NCBI GenBank assembly: GCA_905233425.1
Contig: CAJOEC010000075.1
Coordinates: forward strand, 1 to 38,656
Direction: 5' to 3'
Source: an uncultured Prevotella sp.
GTDB lineage: Bacteria; Bacteroidota; Bacteroidia; Bacteroidales; Bacteroidaceae
Length of the DNA stretch: 38,656 nucleotides
The translations under genes were made by a program, and so were the position numbers. Of this stretch, positions 22,016 through 30,622 are shown piece by piece; position 1 is the stretch's first letter, and every line of letters starts with the position of its first letter. The notes below the pieces were generated by a model. It did no database searches, was not told the DNA's origin, and saw nothing but the letters and a program-made list of their open reading frames with translations.

Positions 22016-23722
22016 ATGTTTCATCCGCTATCAACATCCATCGAGCCACCCCCTTCGCTCAACAACCCCTTCTGCTACGAGCCGCACGCCCTCACACTTC
22101 TTGCCGCCCGGCAGCTGTGCGACTATCTCTCCACTCAAACGGCATTTGCCGACGACATTGCCTTAGGGAAAATGTTCGGTGTGCTTGTATGCCGCGACAA
22201 CAGCGGCCAGACAGGTTTCCTGGCAGCCTACAGTGGCCAGCTTCTTGGTCGTGCCGACTGGCCGTGGTTTGTGCCCGGAGTATTCGACTATCTCCAGCCC
22301 GACGGTCATTTCAAGCGCGAGGAGGCCTGCATATCAAGCATCAACCGGCAGGTCGAAGAACTATTGTCGTCCGACGAATACTTGTCGCTCAGTGAGAGAC
22401 TGAATACAGTGCGTGAAGAGGGCGACACAGCCATTGCCGCCTACAGGCAATATATGCAGGAGTGCAAGGCACGGCGCGACGCAGAACGAGCCGCCTTAGG
22501 GGCATCCCCCAGCGTCGGCCAGCAAGGGACTGTTGGCCATGCCGACGAGGCACGGCTGACGGCAGAGAGCCAGTATCAGAAGGCAGAGCTGCGACGCAGG
22601 AAACGTCTGTGGCAGTCGAAGGCCAGCGAAGTGGAGCAGCTGCTCATGCCAATTAGGCAGCGCATAGAAAGCCTGAAGGAGGAACGCCGGCGACGGTCGG
22701 ACGCGCTGCAGCAATGGCTCTTCGACAATTTCACCCTGCTCAACGTTCACGGCGAGAGACGCTCGTTAGCCAGCATCTTCGCCGACACACCACAACACAC
22801 GCCACCATCGGGGGCAGGAGAGTGCTGTGCGCCAAAACTCCTTCACTACGCATTCGTCCACCATCTGCAGCCGCTGTGCATTGGCGAGCTATGGCAAGGA
22901 CGGTCGCCGCAGATGGAGGTGCGCCATCACGGACAGTTCTATCCCGCCTGCCGAGGAAAGTGCAAGCCTATACTGGAATGGATGCTCGACATAGACTCCG
23001 ATGCCCCTTCCGCTGTGGGGGCTGACGATGGAAAAGATTCGCCATCCACGGTCTGCACGCAAAGAGCGCCGCTCACTCCCCAAATAGTCTACGAAGATGC
23101 CGACGTGATTGTCGTCGTCAAGCCGTCGGGGCTTCTCTCAGTTCCCGGCAAGCAAGGTCTTCCGTCGGTGGAGAGCATTCTCGCCGAGCGATACGGGCAG
23201 GTGTTCATGCCCCACCGTCTCGACATGGACACCTCGGGGCTTATGGTAATTGCCCGTACGACCGAGGCCTACCACCATCTGCAGCGGCAGTTTCTCCAGC
23301 ACACTGTCAAGAAAGAATATGAGGCCCTGCTCGACGGCGTATTGTTGGCAGACAGGGGATTGCAAATGCCCTCCATCGTCTGCCCCAACGGCGAGGGCTC
23401 CATCAGTCTGCCGCTTCGCCCCGACCTGACAGACCGCCCACGTCAGCTCGTCGACCGTATGCATGGCCGCAAGGCTGTCACCACATACAAGGTGCTGGGG
23501 GTTGAAAACGGTCGCACACGGGTGCTACTCATTCCACACACGGGACGCACGCACCAGCTGCGCGTCCACTGTGCTCACAGCGAAGGTCTTGGAACGCCCA
23601 TCGTAGGCGACTGTCTCTACGGAAAAACAGAAAAGAGGCTGTGTCTTCACGCAAGGATGCTATCTTTCGTCCATCCCACGCTAAACAAGCCTCTAACATT
23701 CCATTCCAACACGCCATTCTAA
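22016..23722 (+). CDS. RluA-family pseudouridine synthase with long N-terminal region
   Basis: 568 aa. Residues 1-~350 are an extension typical of Bacteroidetes homologues: a globular part (YEPHALTLLAARQLCDYL...KMFGVLVCRD, GFLAAYSGQLLGR), a charged coiled coil (~120-240, ELRRRKRLWQSKASEVEQL), then LHYAFVHHLQPLCIGELW. Residues ~360-568 are the RluA catalytic domain: IVYEDADVIVVVKPSGLLSV, catalytic Asp in HRLDMDTSGL (~residue 400), KKEYEALLDG, and TGRTHQLRVHCAH, GDCLYG. It isomerises uridine in rRNA or tRNA; the target is not clear. Convergent with luxS, 32 bp between stops. Confidence 0.9.
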   Translation: MFHPLSTSIEPPPSLNNPFCYEPHALTLLAARQLCDYLSTQTAFADDIALGKMFGVLVCRDNSGQTGFLAAYSGQLLGRADWPWFVPGVFDYLQPDGHFKREEACISSINRQVEELLSSDEYLSLSERLNTVREEGDTAIAAYRQYMQECKARRDAERAALGASPSVGQQGTVGHADEARLTAESQYQKAELRRRKRLWQSKASEVEQLLMPIRQRIESLKEERRRRSDALQQWLFDNFTLLNVHGERRSLASIFADTPQHTPPSGAGECCAPKLLHYAFVHHLQPLCIGELWQGRSPQMEVRHHGQFYPACRGKCKPILEWMLDIDSDAPSAVGADDGKDSPSTVCTQRAPLTPQIVYEDADVIVVVKPSGLLSVPGKQGLPSVESILAERYGQVFMPHRLDMDTSGLMVIARTTEAYHHLQRQFLQHTVKKEYEALLDGVLLADRGLQMPSIVCPNGEGSISLPLRPDLTDRPRQLVDRMHGRKAVTTYKVLGVENGRTRVLLIPHTGRTHQLRVHCAHSEGLGTPIVGDCLYGKTEKRLCLHARMLSFVHPTLNKPLTFHSNTPF

Positions 23723-23754
23723 CCTATAGAGTTAGTCCTGACGACCAATCCGGT

Positions 23755-24252
23755 TTACGCATCAGCGAAGAGCTTGCCGTCTTGCAGGGTTACTTGCAGT
23801 TTGGTGTACTCGCAATGGAAATCGTTTTTCAGACGGTCGATGTAACGGCGACACTCCCACTTACACATAGGCAGGTCGTGGAGCAAGTAGTTGCCACAGG
23901 TCTCAGGACTCGTAGCAGGCACTTCATCCTGGGTCAGGATCCACTCCAGACAGTCGATAGTAAGACGGCGCATGTCCTCTACCGAGTAATCGCCTAACAT
24001 AATAATGTACATGCCCGTCAGACAGCCCATAGGCCCGACGTAGACCACGTCGTCCTTAATTTCGCTGTTGTTTCTGAACCATGTCGCCATCAGATGCTCC
24101 AGACTGTGCATGGCAGCCGGGGCGACAGCTGGTTCATGGTTGGGTTCCGTGATACGCAAATCGAAGGTTCTGAAGCCTTTATCCTCTCTTGACACATAGA
24201 TGCCGGGCTTCAAATACCTATGATTGATTGTAAAACTCTGTATTACTTCCAT
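23755..24252 (-). CDS. luxS: S-ribosylhomocysteine lyase
   Basis: 165 aa. LuxS cleaves S-ribosylhomocysteine to homocysteine and DPD, the precursor of autoinducer-2. Signature parts: MEVIQSFTINHRYLKPGIYV at the start, metal ligands in MHSLEHLMATWFRN (HxxEH), YVGPMGCLTGMYI, and the third ligand Cys in ETCGNYLLHD. Normal length. The start is ATG 24252, matching the family N-terminus (the frame is open 19 codons further). It lies 34 bp after the double GH43 gene on the same strand, with no promoter box in the gap, so it is probably the last gene of that run. Confidence 0.95.
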   Translation of the reverse strand: MEVIQSFTINHRYLKPGIYVSREDKGFRTFDLRITEPNHEPAVAPAAMHSLEHLMATWFRNNSEIKDDVVYVGPMGCLTGMYIIMLGDYSVEDMRRLTIDCLEWILTQDEVPATSPETCGNYLLHDLPMCKWECRRYIDRLKNDFHCEYTKLQVTLQDGKLFADA

Positions 24253-24286
24253 ACAATCCGTTAATATTGTAAAGTTTATTTGGTGC

Positions 24287-26239
24287 CTATTCCTTGTTGT
24301 GTGGGCCATCGAGCGTTGGCGTGACGGGGATGATGCGTCCCTTCTTGTCGAAAGTCAAGCGATCTATGCACACCTCGCGGTGGATGCCCGGCTCGTGATT
24401 GACGAAAAATTTGTTGATGCGGTGGTAGACGATGTACCACTCGTCCTTGCCCGGTATCTGCAGGATGGAGTTATGTGCCGTGCCGTAGATGCCGTCCTCG
24501 GGTTTCTGCTTGATGACCATATAGTTTTCCGGGTCGATGTTGATGGGGCCGAGGGGCGACTTCGAGGTGCCGTAGCACACGTGGTAATTGGGCGAGCCGG
24601 TGTCGTCGACGCTCCAGAGGAAGTAATACAGCCCCTTGCGGTAGAACACGTAGGCGCCCTCGCGGAAGGCCCAGGACTGCAGGTTACCACCCTCGGGAGT
24701 GAGATGACGTATTGTCTCCTTCTTCACCGACATCATGTCGTCATTAAGCTCAGCACCGGCCATGAAGCCGTTGCCCCAGTAGATATAGCACTTGCCCGAC
24801 TTAGGATCCTGGAACACGTCGACATCGATGGCCTGTCCGCCACGGGCCTCCTTAGGACGGTCGGCATCGGTGATGATGGGTGCCCCGCTGTCCACGAAAG
24901 GCCCTGTTGGCGAGTCGCTCACGGCCACTCCAATCTCCTTGCGGTTCGACTTGGGATTATGGGCTGAGAAATAGAAATAGTACTTTCCTTTCTTCTCGAT
25001 GATGGCCGGTGCCCAGGCATTTCCCGTTGCCCACGCCACCTGGTCGCCCTTCACGTCGAGCATCTTGCCCTCGTCAGTCCAGTCGATAAGGTTCTCCGAC
25101 GAAAACACACTGAAGTCATGTCCGCCCCATCCGGGAGTGCCATCGGTGGTGCTGTAGATGTAGTATTTCTTCGTCTTCGTTGAGTACAACACTTCAGGGT
25201 CGGCATGGAAGCCCGTGAGGATGGGCTGGCGGTGGTTGCCGAACTCGCGGAGCAGACGCTCCTTCTCGGCCCGCGTGATGGGGATGATGGTGCCGTGGCG
25301 CGGGGTGAACTTGCCCTTCGTCTCGGTGTTCTGTACGAACTGGAACGTCTTCAGATCTTCCGAGCGGCAGAACTGGTAGTGTCCACTGCCGTAGCAGTCG
25401 TACATGATTATCCAGCTTTTGCCGTCGATGGCCTTGCACACGCCGACACCCTCAACGGCCTCCTTCGTCTGCTCCACGTTGCCGTCGAGCATCTGCCACT
25501 TGTCGGTCAGCTGCTTGGCCACGGCCTGGTAGATTCCCCTACCCGACTCCTGCTTGTAGAACAAGTGGTACATCTGGTCGGCTTCGTTGTAGACGATGTC
25601 GCCGTCGATGGTGGCGTTGCCTGCGTCGAAGAGCCATTTCGGCTCGCCCTCAAGGTCGGTGAAGTCCTTGTTGGCATACTGGTAGTAGATCTTGTCGTAG
25701 CTTCCATGGTCGCTTGTGCGCAGCGAGTAGAACACCATGTATTTCTGTGCTTTATGGTCGTAGATTGTTTCTGGTGCCCAAACGCGTATGACGTTCTTCC
25801 ACGTCTTCGTGTAGCGCGTGGGGAAATTCACCGTAGAGTGCTGCCAGTGTATGAGGTCGGTCGACTTCAGCAGCACCATTCCCCGGTTGCTGCTCCATCC
25901 GTGGGCCGAGCGCATGTCGGTAGCCACCATGTAGAACGTCTTGCCGTCCTCGCAGCGCAGAATGTGTGGGTCGCGGACGCACTGTGTCAGGGCGATGGTG
26001 TCGCTCTCGATGACGGGCATGCCGTTGTTCAGCGGCGTGTAGTTGTAGCCGTCATCGGATATGGCATAGCATATCTGCTCGTCCTTGGGGTCGTTACTGT
26101 TGAAATAGGTGAAGAGGTAGGCCACCATCTCATTGGGGTCCTTGGGTTCTTCTGTCACTGTCTTTGCCTTTTGCGCGTAGAGGCTGAAGGCAGAGGCCAC
26201 GAGGAAAGCGGCCATTGTTGTTCGCATGATGTTGTTCAT
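24287..26239 (-). CDS. Secreted protein with two GH43 domains
   Basis: 650 aa. Signal peptide (MRTTMAAFLVASAFSLYAQ). Domain 1 (~38-335): CVRDPHILRCEDGKTFYMVAT, VWAPETIYDHKAQKYMVFYS, NATIDGDIVYN, and HGTIIPITRAEKERLL. Domain 2 (~340-650): TGFHADPEVLYSTKTKKYYI, NAWAPAIIEKKGKYYFYFSAH, AIDVDVFQDPKSGKCYIYWG, and EGAYVFYRKGLYYFLWSVDD. Both show the GH43/GH62-like five-bladed propeller pattern, suggesting an arabinofuranosidase or xylosidase acting outside the cytoplasm. Whether both sites are active cannot be judged. It follows cydB by 24 bp and precedes luxS by 34 bp, an unusual setting. Confidence 0.88.
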   Translation of the reverse strand: MNNIMRTTMAAFLVASAFSLYAQKAKTVTEEPKDPNEMVAYLFTYFNSNDPKDEQICYAISDDGYNYTPLNNGMPVIESDTIALTQCVRDPHILRCEDGKTFYMVATDMRSAHGWSSNRGMVLLKSTDLIHWQHSTVNFPTRYTKTWKNVIRVWAPETIYDHKAQKYMVFYSLRTSDHGSYDKIYYQYANKDFTDLEGEPKWLFDAGNATIDGDIVYNEADQMYHLFYKQESGRGIYQAVAKQLTDKWQMLDGNVEQTKEAVEGVGVCKAIDGKSWIIMYDCYGSGHYQFCRSEDLKTFQFVQNTETKGKFTPRHGTIIPITRAEKERLLREFGNHRQPILTGFHADPEVLYSTKTKKYYIYSTTDGTPGWGGHDFSVFSSENLIDWTDEGKMLDVKGDQVAWATGNAWAPAIIEKKGKYYFYFSAHNPKSNRKEIGVAVSDSPTGPFVDSGAPIITDADRPKEARGGQAIDVDVFQDPKSGKCYIYWGNGFMAGAELNDDMMSVKKETIRHLTPEGGNLQSWAFREGAYVFYRKGLYYFLWSVDDTGSPNYHVCYGTSKSPLGPINIDPENYMVIKQKPEDGIYGTAHNSILQIPGKDEWYIVYHRINKFFVNHEPGIHREVCIDRLTFDKKGRIIPVTPTLDGPHNKE

Positions 26240-26263
26240 ATATTTATATACATTATTTATATT

Positions 26264-27442
26264 TCAATAGGCATGGCCGTCGGCGGCAATCTCCTCGTGT
26301 GTGATCTTGCGGCTGTCAATCTTCCACCAGCAGTAGACAATGTAGGCCAGCACGAAAGGCACAAGCAATGACACATAGAACATGGTGTTCAAGGTGAAGT
26401 AGCTGCTACACGAATTCTCCAAGGTCAGCGACGACTGCAGGTCGGCGGTCGAGGGATAGTAGGCGGTATGGTTCCATGCCGACATGAGGAGCAGGGCAAG
26501 GACGGTGAGAACAGTGCCCACACCGGCAAACCAAATGGACTTGCTCCCCCCAGATGTCCCATTAGTCTCAGATGTCCCATTAGTCCCATAAGCCCCAGTA
26601 TAGATTCCCCAGAGCACAAGCACCACTCCGACGAGCATCACGAGTGTGAGATACCACATATCAACCATGTTGTGCAGATATTTGTTAGGCTCCATGAAGA
26701 TGGTTCCCGTCTCGTCGTAAGCAAAGCCGTCCTTCATCAGAAGATGGACCAGATAGCCGACAAAGAGGATGACGAAGGGCACGGCAGAACCTAACAGACG
26801 ACCGGGGCAGCGCGAGCGGATGCCCTCGTCGTTGATGTTGTTCATCGTGTAGAGGATGCCGAGCACACGGGCGAGGAACATCACGGCCAGGCCGAGCACC
26901 AGCACCCAGGGGTTGAGCAGGGCGTCAAGGCCATGCGAAGCGTTGGCCCAGCGGCTGATGATGGGAGTCACGGCTCCAGCGTCAATCAGATTGGCTTTCT
27001 CAATGACGAAGTTCGACCCCTCAAAGAACGTGGCCACGGCACCGCCGAGGAGCAGCGGGCCGAGAATGCCGTTGAGCACGAGGAACCACTGGAACGTCTT
27101 GGGACCGAGGAAATTACCCAGCTTGTTCTGGAACTCGTAGCTGACGGCCTGCAGGACGAAGGTGAACAGTATGAGCATCCACAGCCAATAGGCCCCGCCA
27201 AACGAGGTGCTGTAGAACAGCGGGAACGAGGCGAAGAATGCTCCGCCGAAGGTGACAAGCGTGGTGAACGTGAACTCCCACTTACGGCCTGTGCTGTTGA
27301 TGAGCAGGCGGCGCTCCTCGGAGGTGCGTCCCAAGGAGAAGATTACGGAGTTAGCTCCCTGGACGAAGAGCAGGAAGACGAGCAGTGCCCCAAGCAGCGA
27401 AACGATGAAGCACCAGTAGTGTTGCAGAAATTCGTATGTCAT
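26264..27442 (-). CDS. cydB: Cytochrome bd ubiquinol oxidase subunit II
   Basis: 392 aa with about nine membrane helices. CydB signature stretches: LLGALLVFLLFVQGANSVIF, INSTGRKWEFTFTTLVTFGGAFFA (in two pieces), FYSTSFGGAYWLW, VSYEFQNKLGN and GLDALLNPWVL. With CydA it forms the quinol:O2 oxidoreductase that works at very low oxygen. Its ATG overlaps the cydA stop by 4 bp. In one loop an 18-bp repeat (26551-26586) encodes TNGTSETNGTSGG, a low-complexity insertion not expected in the family. Confidence 0.95.
   Translation of the reverse strand: MTYEFLQHYWCFIVSLLGALLVFLLFVQGANSVIFSLGRTSEERRLLINSTGRKWEFTFTTLVTFGGAFFASFPLFYSTSFGGAYWLWMLILFTFVLQAVSYEFQNKLGNFLGPKTFQWFLVLNGILGPLLLGGAVATFFEGSNFVIEKANLIDAGAVTPIISRWANASHGLDALLNPWVLVLGLAVMFLARVLGILYTMNNINDEGIRSRCPGRLLGSAVPFVILFVGYLVHLLMKDGFAYDETGTIFMEPNKYLHNMVDMWYLTLVMLVGVVLVLWGIYTGAYGTNGTSETNGTSGGSKSIWFAGVGTVLTVLALLLMSAWNHTAYYPSTADLQSSLTLENSCSSYFTLNTMFYVSLLVPFVLAYIVYCWWKIDSRKITHEEIAADGHAY
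26551..26586 (-). repeat. 18-bp direct repeat inside cydB
   Basis: Two units differing at one base, read on the coding strand as (A/G)(G)ACTAATGGGACATCTG. They lie in frame and add ETNGTS-type residues to a loop between membrane helices; ACTTATGGGAC-like relatives adjoin. Confidence 0.8.
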
Positions 27443-29103
27443 AGTTGTGGTCCTTTCTTAATTTGTTTCAACAGGATGCTGATTTCCACAGCGAGCATGG
27501 TGGTGAAGAGAATGAGGAAAAGGATGAACGTCAGCGCTACGCTGCCGGCGTTAAGGTCGCTGACGGCGGCCCATGTAGGCAGCATGTCCTGTATGGTCCA
27601 GGGCTGGCGGCCGAACTCTGCGACGAGCCATCCGCTCTCAGAGGCGATATAGGCCAATGGCACCATGACTATGGCAGCCCAGCAAAGCCAGACGGGCAGC
27701 AGACATTGCCGCTGCGCATTGCTTGGCAGCGACTTCACCATCGGCTCGTCGGCAGCCGTCTCAGGAATCATACCAAAGGTGGCCATCAGGCGGCGCGACA
27801 CCATCGATATGAAAGGAATCTCGAACACCAGCAACAGCAGGATGCCGAAGAAGAGGATGAAGAGGCAGCCAAGGCCCACCATCGTGCGGAACGCCCAGAA
27901 GTTGATGGGGATGAAGGGCACCACCTCGCTCTTGTCGCGGACGTAGCCATAGCCGAAGTACTTCATGTTCTCGTTGAGTGTTGAGAGTTGCGAGCTGAGA
28001 GACTCTGCACTCGCCCCCTCTGCCCTTGCCTTCCTGTAGTCCGCAAGGGCCTGGATGGCCAGTTTGCCACGGGCAATTTTCTCGTCGACCGACGGTTCCA
28101 CGGTTCCGTCGGGTTTGGTATATCCGTTGAGTATGTCATTCACACCGGGCACATAGCCGTGGAAGTCGTTGGTGGCCATGAACGAGAGGGCGTAGGGCAT
28201 CTCGATTTTCAACGGTGCCTCGGCCTCCTTGGCATAATTGGGCTGCTCCAACGGGTTCACCCAGGCAATGGCCGTCAGGCCTACGTCGGTGCCACCGTTG
28301 TAGAGAGCCTCCATGGCGGCCAGCTTCATGGGCTGCACCTCGCCGACGCTCTGCGCGCTCTTGTGGCCAGTGGCGGCTGCACCGACAGAGGCGACGAGTC
28401 CGACAATGGTGGCAATGCGGATGCTCTCGAAAGCCAGACGGCGCTCACGCTTCTTCAGCAGATACCAGCAGCAGACGGCGACGACGAAGACGGCTCCGAT
28501 GATCCACGACGAGATGACCGTGTGGCAGAACTTGTCGACAGCGAAAGGCGACAGTGCCACCTCCATGAACGATGTCATCTCGTTGCGCATGGTGTCGGGG
28601 TTGAACTCGCAGCCCACGGGATACTGCATCCACGCGTTGGCCACAAGAATCCACCATGCTGAAATGGTCGCTCCAAGGCCGGTGAGCCATGTCGAGGCGA
28701 GGTGGAAGCCCGCCGACACTTTCTTCCAGCCGAAGAACATCACAGCCACGAAAGTCGACTCCATGAAGAATGCCACGATGCCTTCGACGGCAAGCGGCGC
28801 ACCGAAGATGTCGCCAACGAACCAGGAATAGTTCGACCAGTTAGTGCCGAACTCAAACTCGAGGATGATGCCCGTGGCCACGCCCATGGCAAAGTTCACG
28901 CCGAAGAGGCGCTGCCAGAACTGGGCGGTCGTCTTCCAGAACTCATCCCGCTTCTTGTAGTAGATGGTCTCGCAGATGCCCATGATGACGGCAAGGCCGA
29001 GCGTCAGGGGCACGAAAAGCCAGTGGTAGATGGCCGTAAGCGCAAACTGCGCACGCGACCAGTCGATAGTACCGGCATCGATAGATAACAGAATGTTTTG
29101 CAT
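27439..29103 (-). CDS. cydA: Cytochrome bd ubiquinol oxidase subunit I
   Basis: 554 aa. CydA blocks: DWSRAQFALTAIYHWLFVPL (haem His), NFAMGVATGIILEFEFGTNW, GDIFGAPLAVEGIVAFFMES, GLGATISAWWILVANAWMQ, ATGHKSAQSVGEVQPMKLAA (start of the quinol loop), and GRQPWTI near the C-terminus. It binds haems b558, b595 and d and oxidises quinol. The Q-loop region between ~255 and 390 carries a Bacteroidetes-type long insert (ADYRKARAEGASAESLSSQL). First gene of a minus-strand run with cydB, GH43 and luxS; it has a canonical promoter. Confidence 0.96.
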   Translation of the reverse strand: MQNILLSIDAGTIDWSRAQFALTAIYHWLFVPLTLGLAVIMGICETIYYKKRDEFWKTTAQFWQRLFGVNFAMGVATGIILEFEFGTNWSNYSWFVGDIFGAPLAVEGIVAFFMESTFVAVMFFGWKKVSAGFHLASTWLTGLGATISAWWILVANAWMQYPVGCEFNPDTMRNEMTSFMEVALSPFAVDKFCHTVISSWIIGAVFVVAVCCWYLLKKRERRLAFESIRIATIVGLVASVGAAATGHKSAQSVGEVQPMKLAAMEALYNGGTDVGLTAIAWVNPLEQPNYAKEAEAPLKIEMPYALSFMATNDFHGYVPGVNDILNGYTKPDGTVEPSVDEKIARGKLAIQALADYRKARAEGASAESLSSQLSTLNENMKYFGYGYVRDKSEVVPFIPINFWAFRTMVGLGCLFILFFGILLLLVFEIPFISMVSRRLMATFGMIPETAADEPMVKSLPSNAQRQCLLPVWLCWAAIVMVPLAYIASESGWLVAEFGRQPWTIQDMLPTWAAVSDLNAGSVALTFILFLILFTTMLAVEISILLKQIKKGPQL

Positions 29104-29132
29104 AGTTTGTATAGGTTTTTAGAAATACTTTG

Positions 29133-29163
29133 CAAAAGTAGTGTTTTTTTTCAAAACTGCAAA
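29133..29163 (-). promoter_or_regulatory. Promoter of cydAB
   Basis: Minus strand: TTTG (29163-29160), 19 nt, TACTTTTG (29140-29133). Start ~27 nt before the cydA ATG. Confidence 0.8.
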
Positions 29164-29252
29164 AAATCCATAGGGATTTTTCTCTTGGAAACGTTTTTTC
29201 CTCTGATTTCCTTGGTTTCTTAGGGTGGTTTTGCATTTTTGTGTGACAGCTT

Positions 29253-29420
29253 CAGCCTCTTTGGCAGAAGGCCCCGGCCTCTTTGGGAAAAGCCCCCGGC
29301 CTCTGAGGGAGAAGGCCCCGGCCTCTGAGGGAGGAAGGCCGCCATTTCGTGACCTGTCCACGGCCGCGGTCAGTTCGTTCCACGGCCGCCGACAGAACGT
29401 TCCACGGTCGCCGACATAAT
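29253..29420. repeat. Two 22-bp tandem arrays upstream of leuB
   Basis: Array 1: units at 29253, 29275, 29297, 29319, each C(A/G)GCCTCT, a middle, then AAG(G/C)CCC. Array 2: units at 29355, 29377, 29399, each built on G(T)TCCACGG(C/T)CGC. Same period as the array at 14020-14151 but different sequences. GC-rich and non-coding. The rest of the 29104-29553 gap holds the two promoters. Confidence 0.8.
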
Positions 29421-29501
29421 CGACGGCGGGCGTGGAAAGGTCGAAAAAGCATGTCCACAGTATCTTAATTGCAGAAAAATGTAACTTTTTCCTGCTTCCG
29501 T

Positions 29502-29532
29502 TTTGTCGTTTCAGGAAAAGTTCGTATCTTTG
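29502..29532 (+). promoter_or_regulatory. Promoter of leuB
   Basis: TTTG (29502-29505), 19 nt, TATCTTTG (29525-29532). Start ~19 nt before the ATG. Confidence 0.8.
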
Positions 29533-29553
29533 CCGAACATTTAGACAATTTAC

Positions 29554-30615
29554 ATGAAACTGAGGATAGCAGTACTTCCGGGCGATGGTATCGGCCCGGA
29601 GATAATGAAGCAGGGCTTGGCCGTGATGGATGCCGTTGGCAGGCGTTTCGGCCATGAGTTCACATACGAGGAGGCCCTTTGCGGAGCCAGTGCCATCGAT
29701 GCCGTCGGCGACCCTTATCCCGACGCCACCCACGAGGTGTGTATGCGCTCCGACGCGGTGCTCTTCGCCGCTGTCGGCGACCCGAAATACGACAACGACC
29801 CCACGTCGCCTGTGCGTCCCGAACAGGGACTGCTGGCCATCCGCAAAAAGCTGGGGCTATTTGCCAACGTCAGGCCAGTGGCTACCTTCGACTGTCTGCT
29901 TGGCAAGTCGCCGCTGAAGGAGGAGTTGCTTCGCGGTGCCGACTTCGTGGTCATACGCGAGCTTACGGGCGGCATGTATTTCGGCGAGAAATACCAGGAC
30001 AACGACCGTGCCTTCGACACCAACGTCTATACCCGCCCTGAGGTGGAGCGTATACTGAAGGTGGCCTTCGAGATGGCCATGACGCGCCGCCGACACCTCA
30101 CCGTTGTCGACAAGGCCAACATCCTGGCCAGCAGCCGCTTGTGGCGGCAGATAGCCAAGGAGATGGAGGCCGCCTACCCCGACGTGACCACCGACTACAT
30201 GTTCATCGACAACGCATCGATGCGCGTGCTGACAGAGCCGAGGTTCTTCGACGTGATAGTTACCGAGAACACCTTCGGCGACATACTCACCGACGAGACA
30301 TCGTGCATCACAGGCTCCATGGGCCTGCAGCCCTCGGCGTCGATAGGCGTACACACGCCGCTCTTCGAGCCTGTACACGGCTCGTGGCCACAGGCTGCCG
30401 GGCAAAACATTGCCAACCCTGTGGCCCAGATACTTTCGGCGGCCATGCTCTTGGAGCATTTCGGCCTCAACGAAGAAGGCACGCTGATAAGAAAAGCCGT
30501 CAGCGCATCGCTCGACGCCTGCGTGCGCACACCCGAGATACAGGTTGAGGGCGGCAGACACTATGGCACCGAAGAGGTGGGTAAATGGATAACCGATTAT
30601 ATTTTGCAAAACTGA
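29554..30615 (+). CDS. leuB: 3-isopropylmalate dehydrogenase
   Basis: 353 aa. Oxidises and decarboxylates 3-isopropylmalate in leucine synthesis, using NAD+. Seen: VLPGDGIGPEIM at the start; substrate-binding RPEQGLLAIRKKLGLFANVRPV (in two parts, typical of LeuB rather than isocitrate dehydrogenase); REL TGGMYFG; catalytic Lys in VDKANIL; metal-site Asp residues in FGDILTDE; nucleotide-binding EPVHGSWPQAAGQNIANP. The length is normal and the gene intact. No leuA, leuC or leuD lies in the window. Two genes follow closely on the same strand (7 and 36 bp gaps). Confidence 0.93.
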   Translation: MKLRIAVLPGDGIGPEIMKQGLAVMDAVGRRFGHEFTYEEALCGASAIDAVGDPYPDATHEVCMRSDAVLFAAVGDPKYDNDPTSPVRPEQGLLAIRKKLGLFANVRPVATFDCLLGKSPLKEELLRGADFVVIRELTGGMYFGEKYQDNDRAFDTNVYTRPEVERILKVAFEMAMTRRRHLTVVDKANILASSRLWRQIAKEMEAAYPDVTTDYMFIDNASMRVLTEPRFFDVIVTENTFGDILTDETSCITGSMGLQPSASIGVHTPLFEPVHGSWPQAAGQNIANPVAQILSAAMLLEHFGLNEEGTLIRKAVSASLDACVRTPEIQVEGGRHYGTEEVGKWITDYILQN

Positions 30616-30622
30616 TTCAGAT

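Noticed and set aside
23723..23754. Terminator between the RluA-type gene and luxS
   Set aside because: Only a 5-bp CTAAC/GTTAG stem without a T-run is visible, too weak to call.
25205..26371. 388-aa plus-strand frame opposite the double GH43 gene
   Set aside because: Val/His-rich shadow translation of a GC-rich gene; the minus strand has signal peptide and GH43 motifs.
29119..29733. 204-aa minus-strand frame upstream of leuB
   Set aside because: Its body comes from the 22-bp GC-rich arrays and antisense leuB; no start context or domain.
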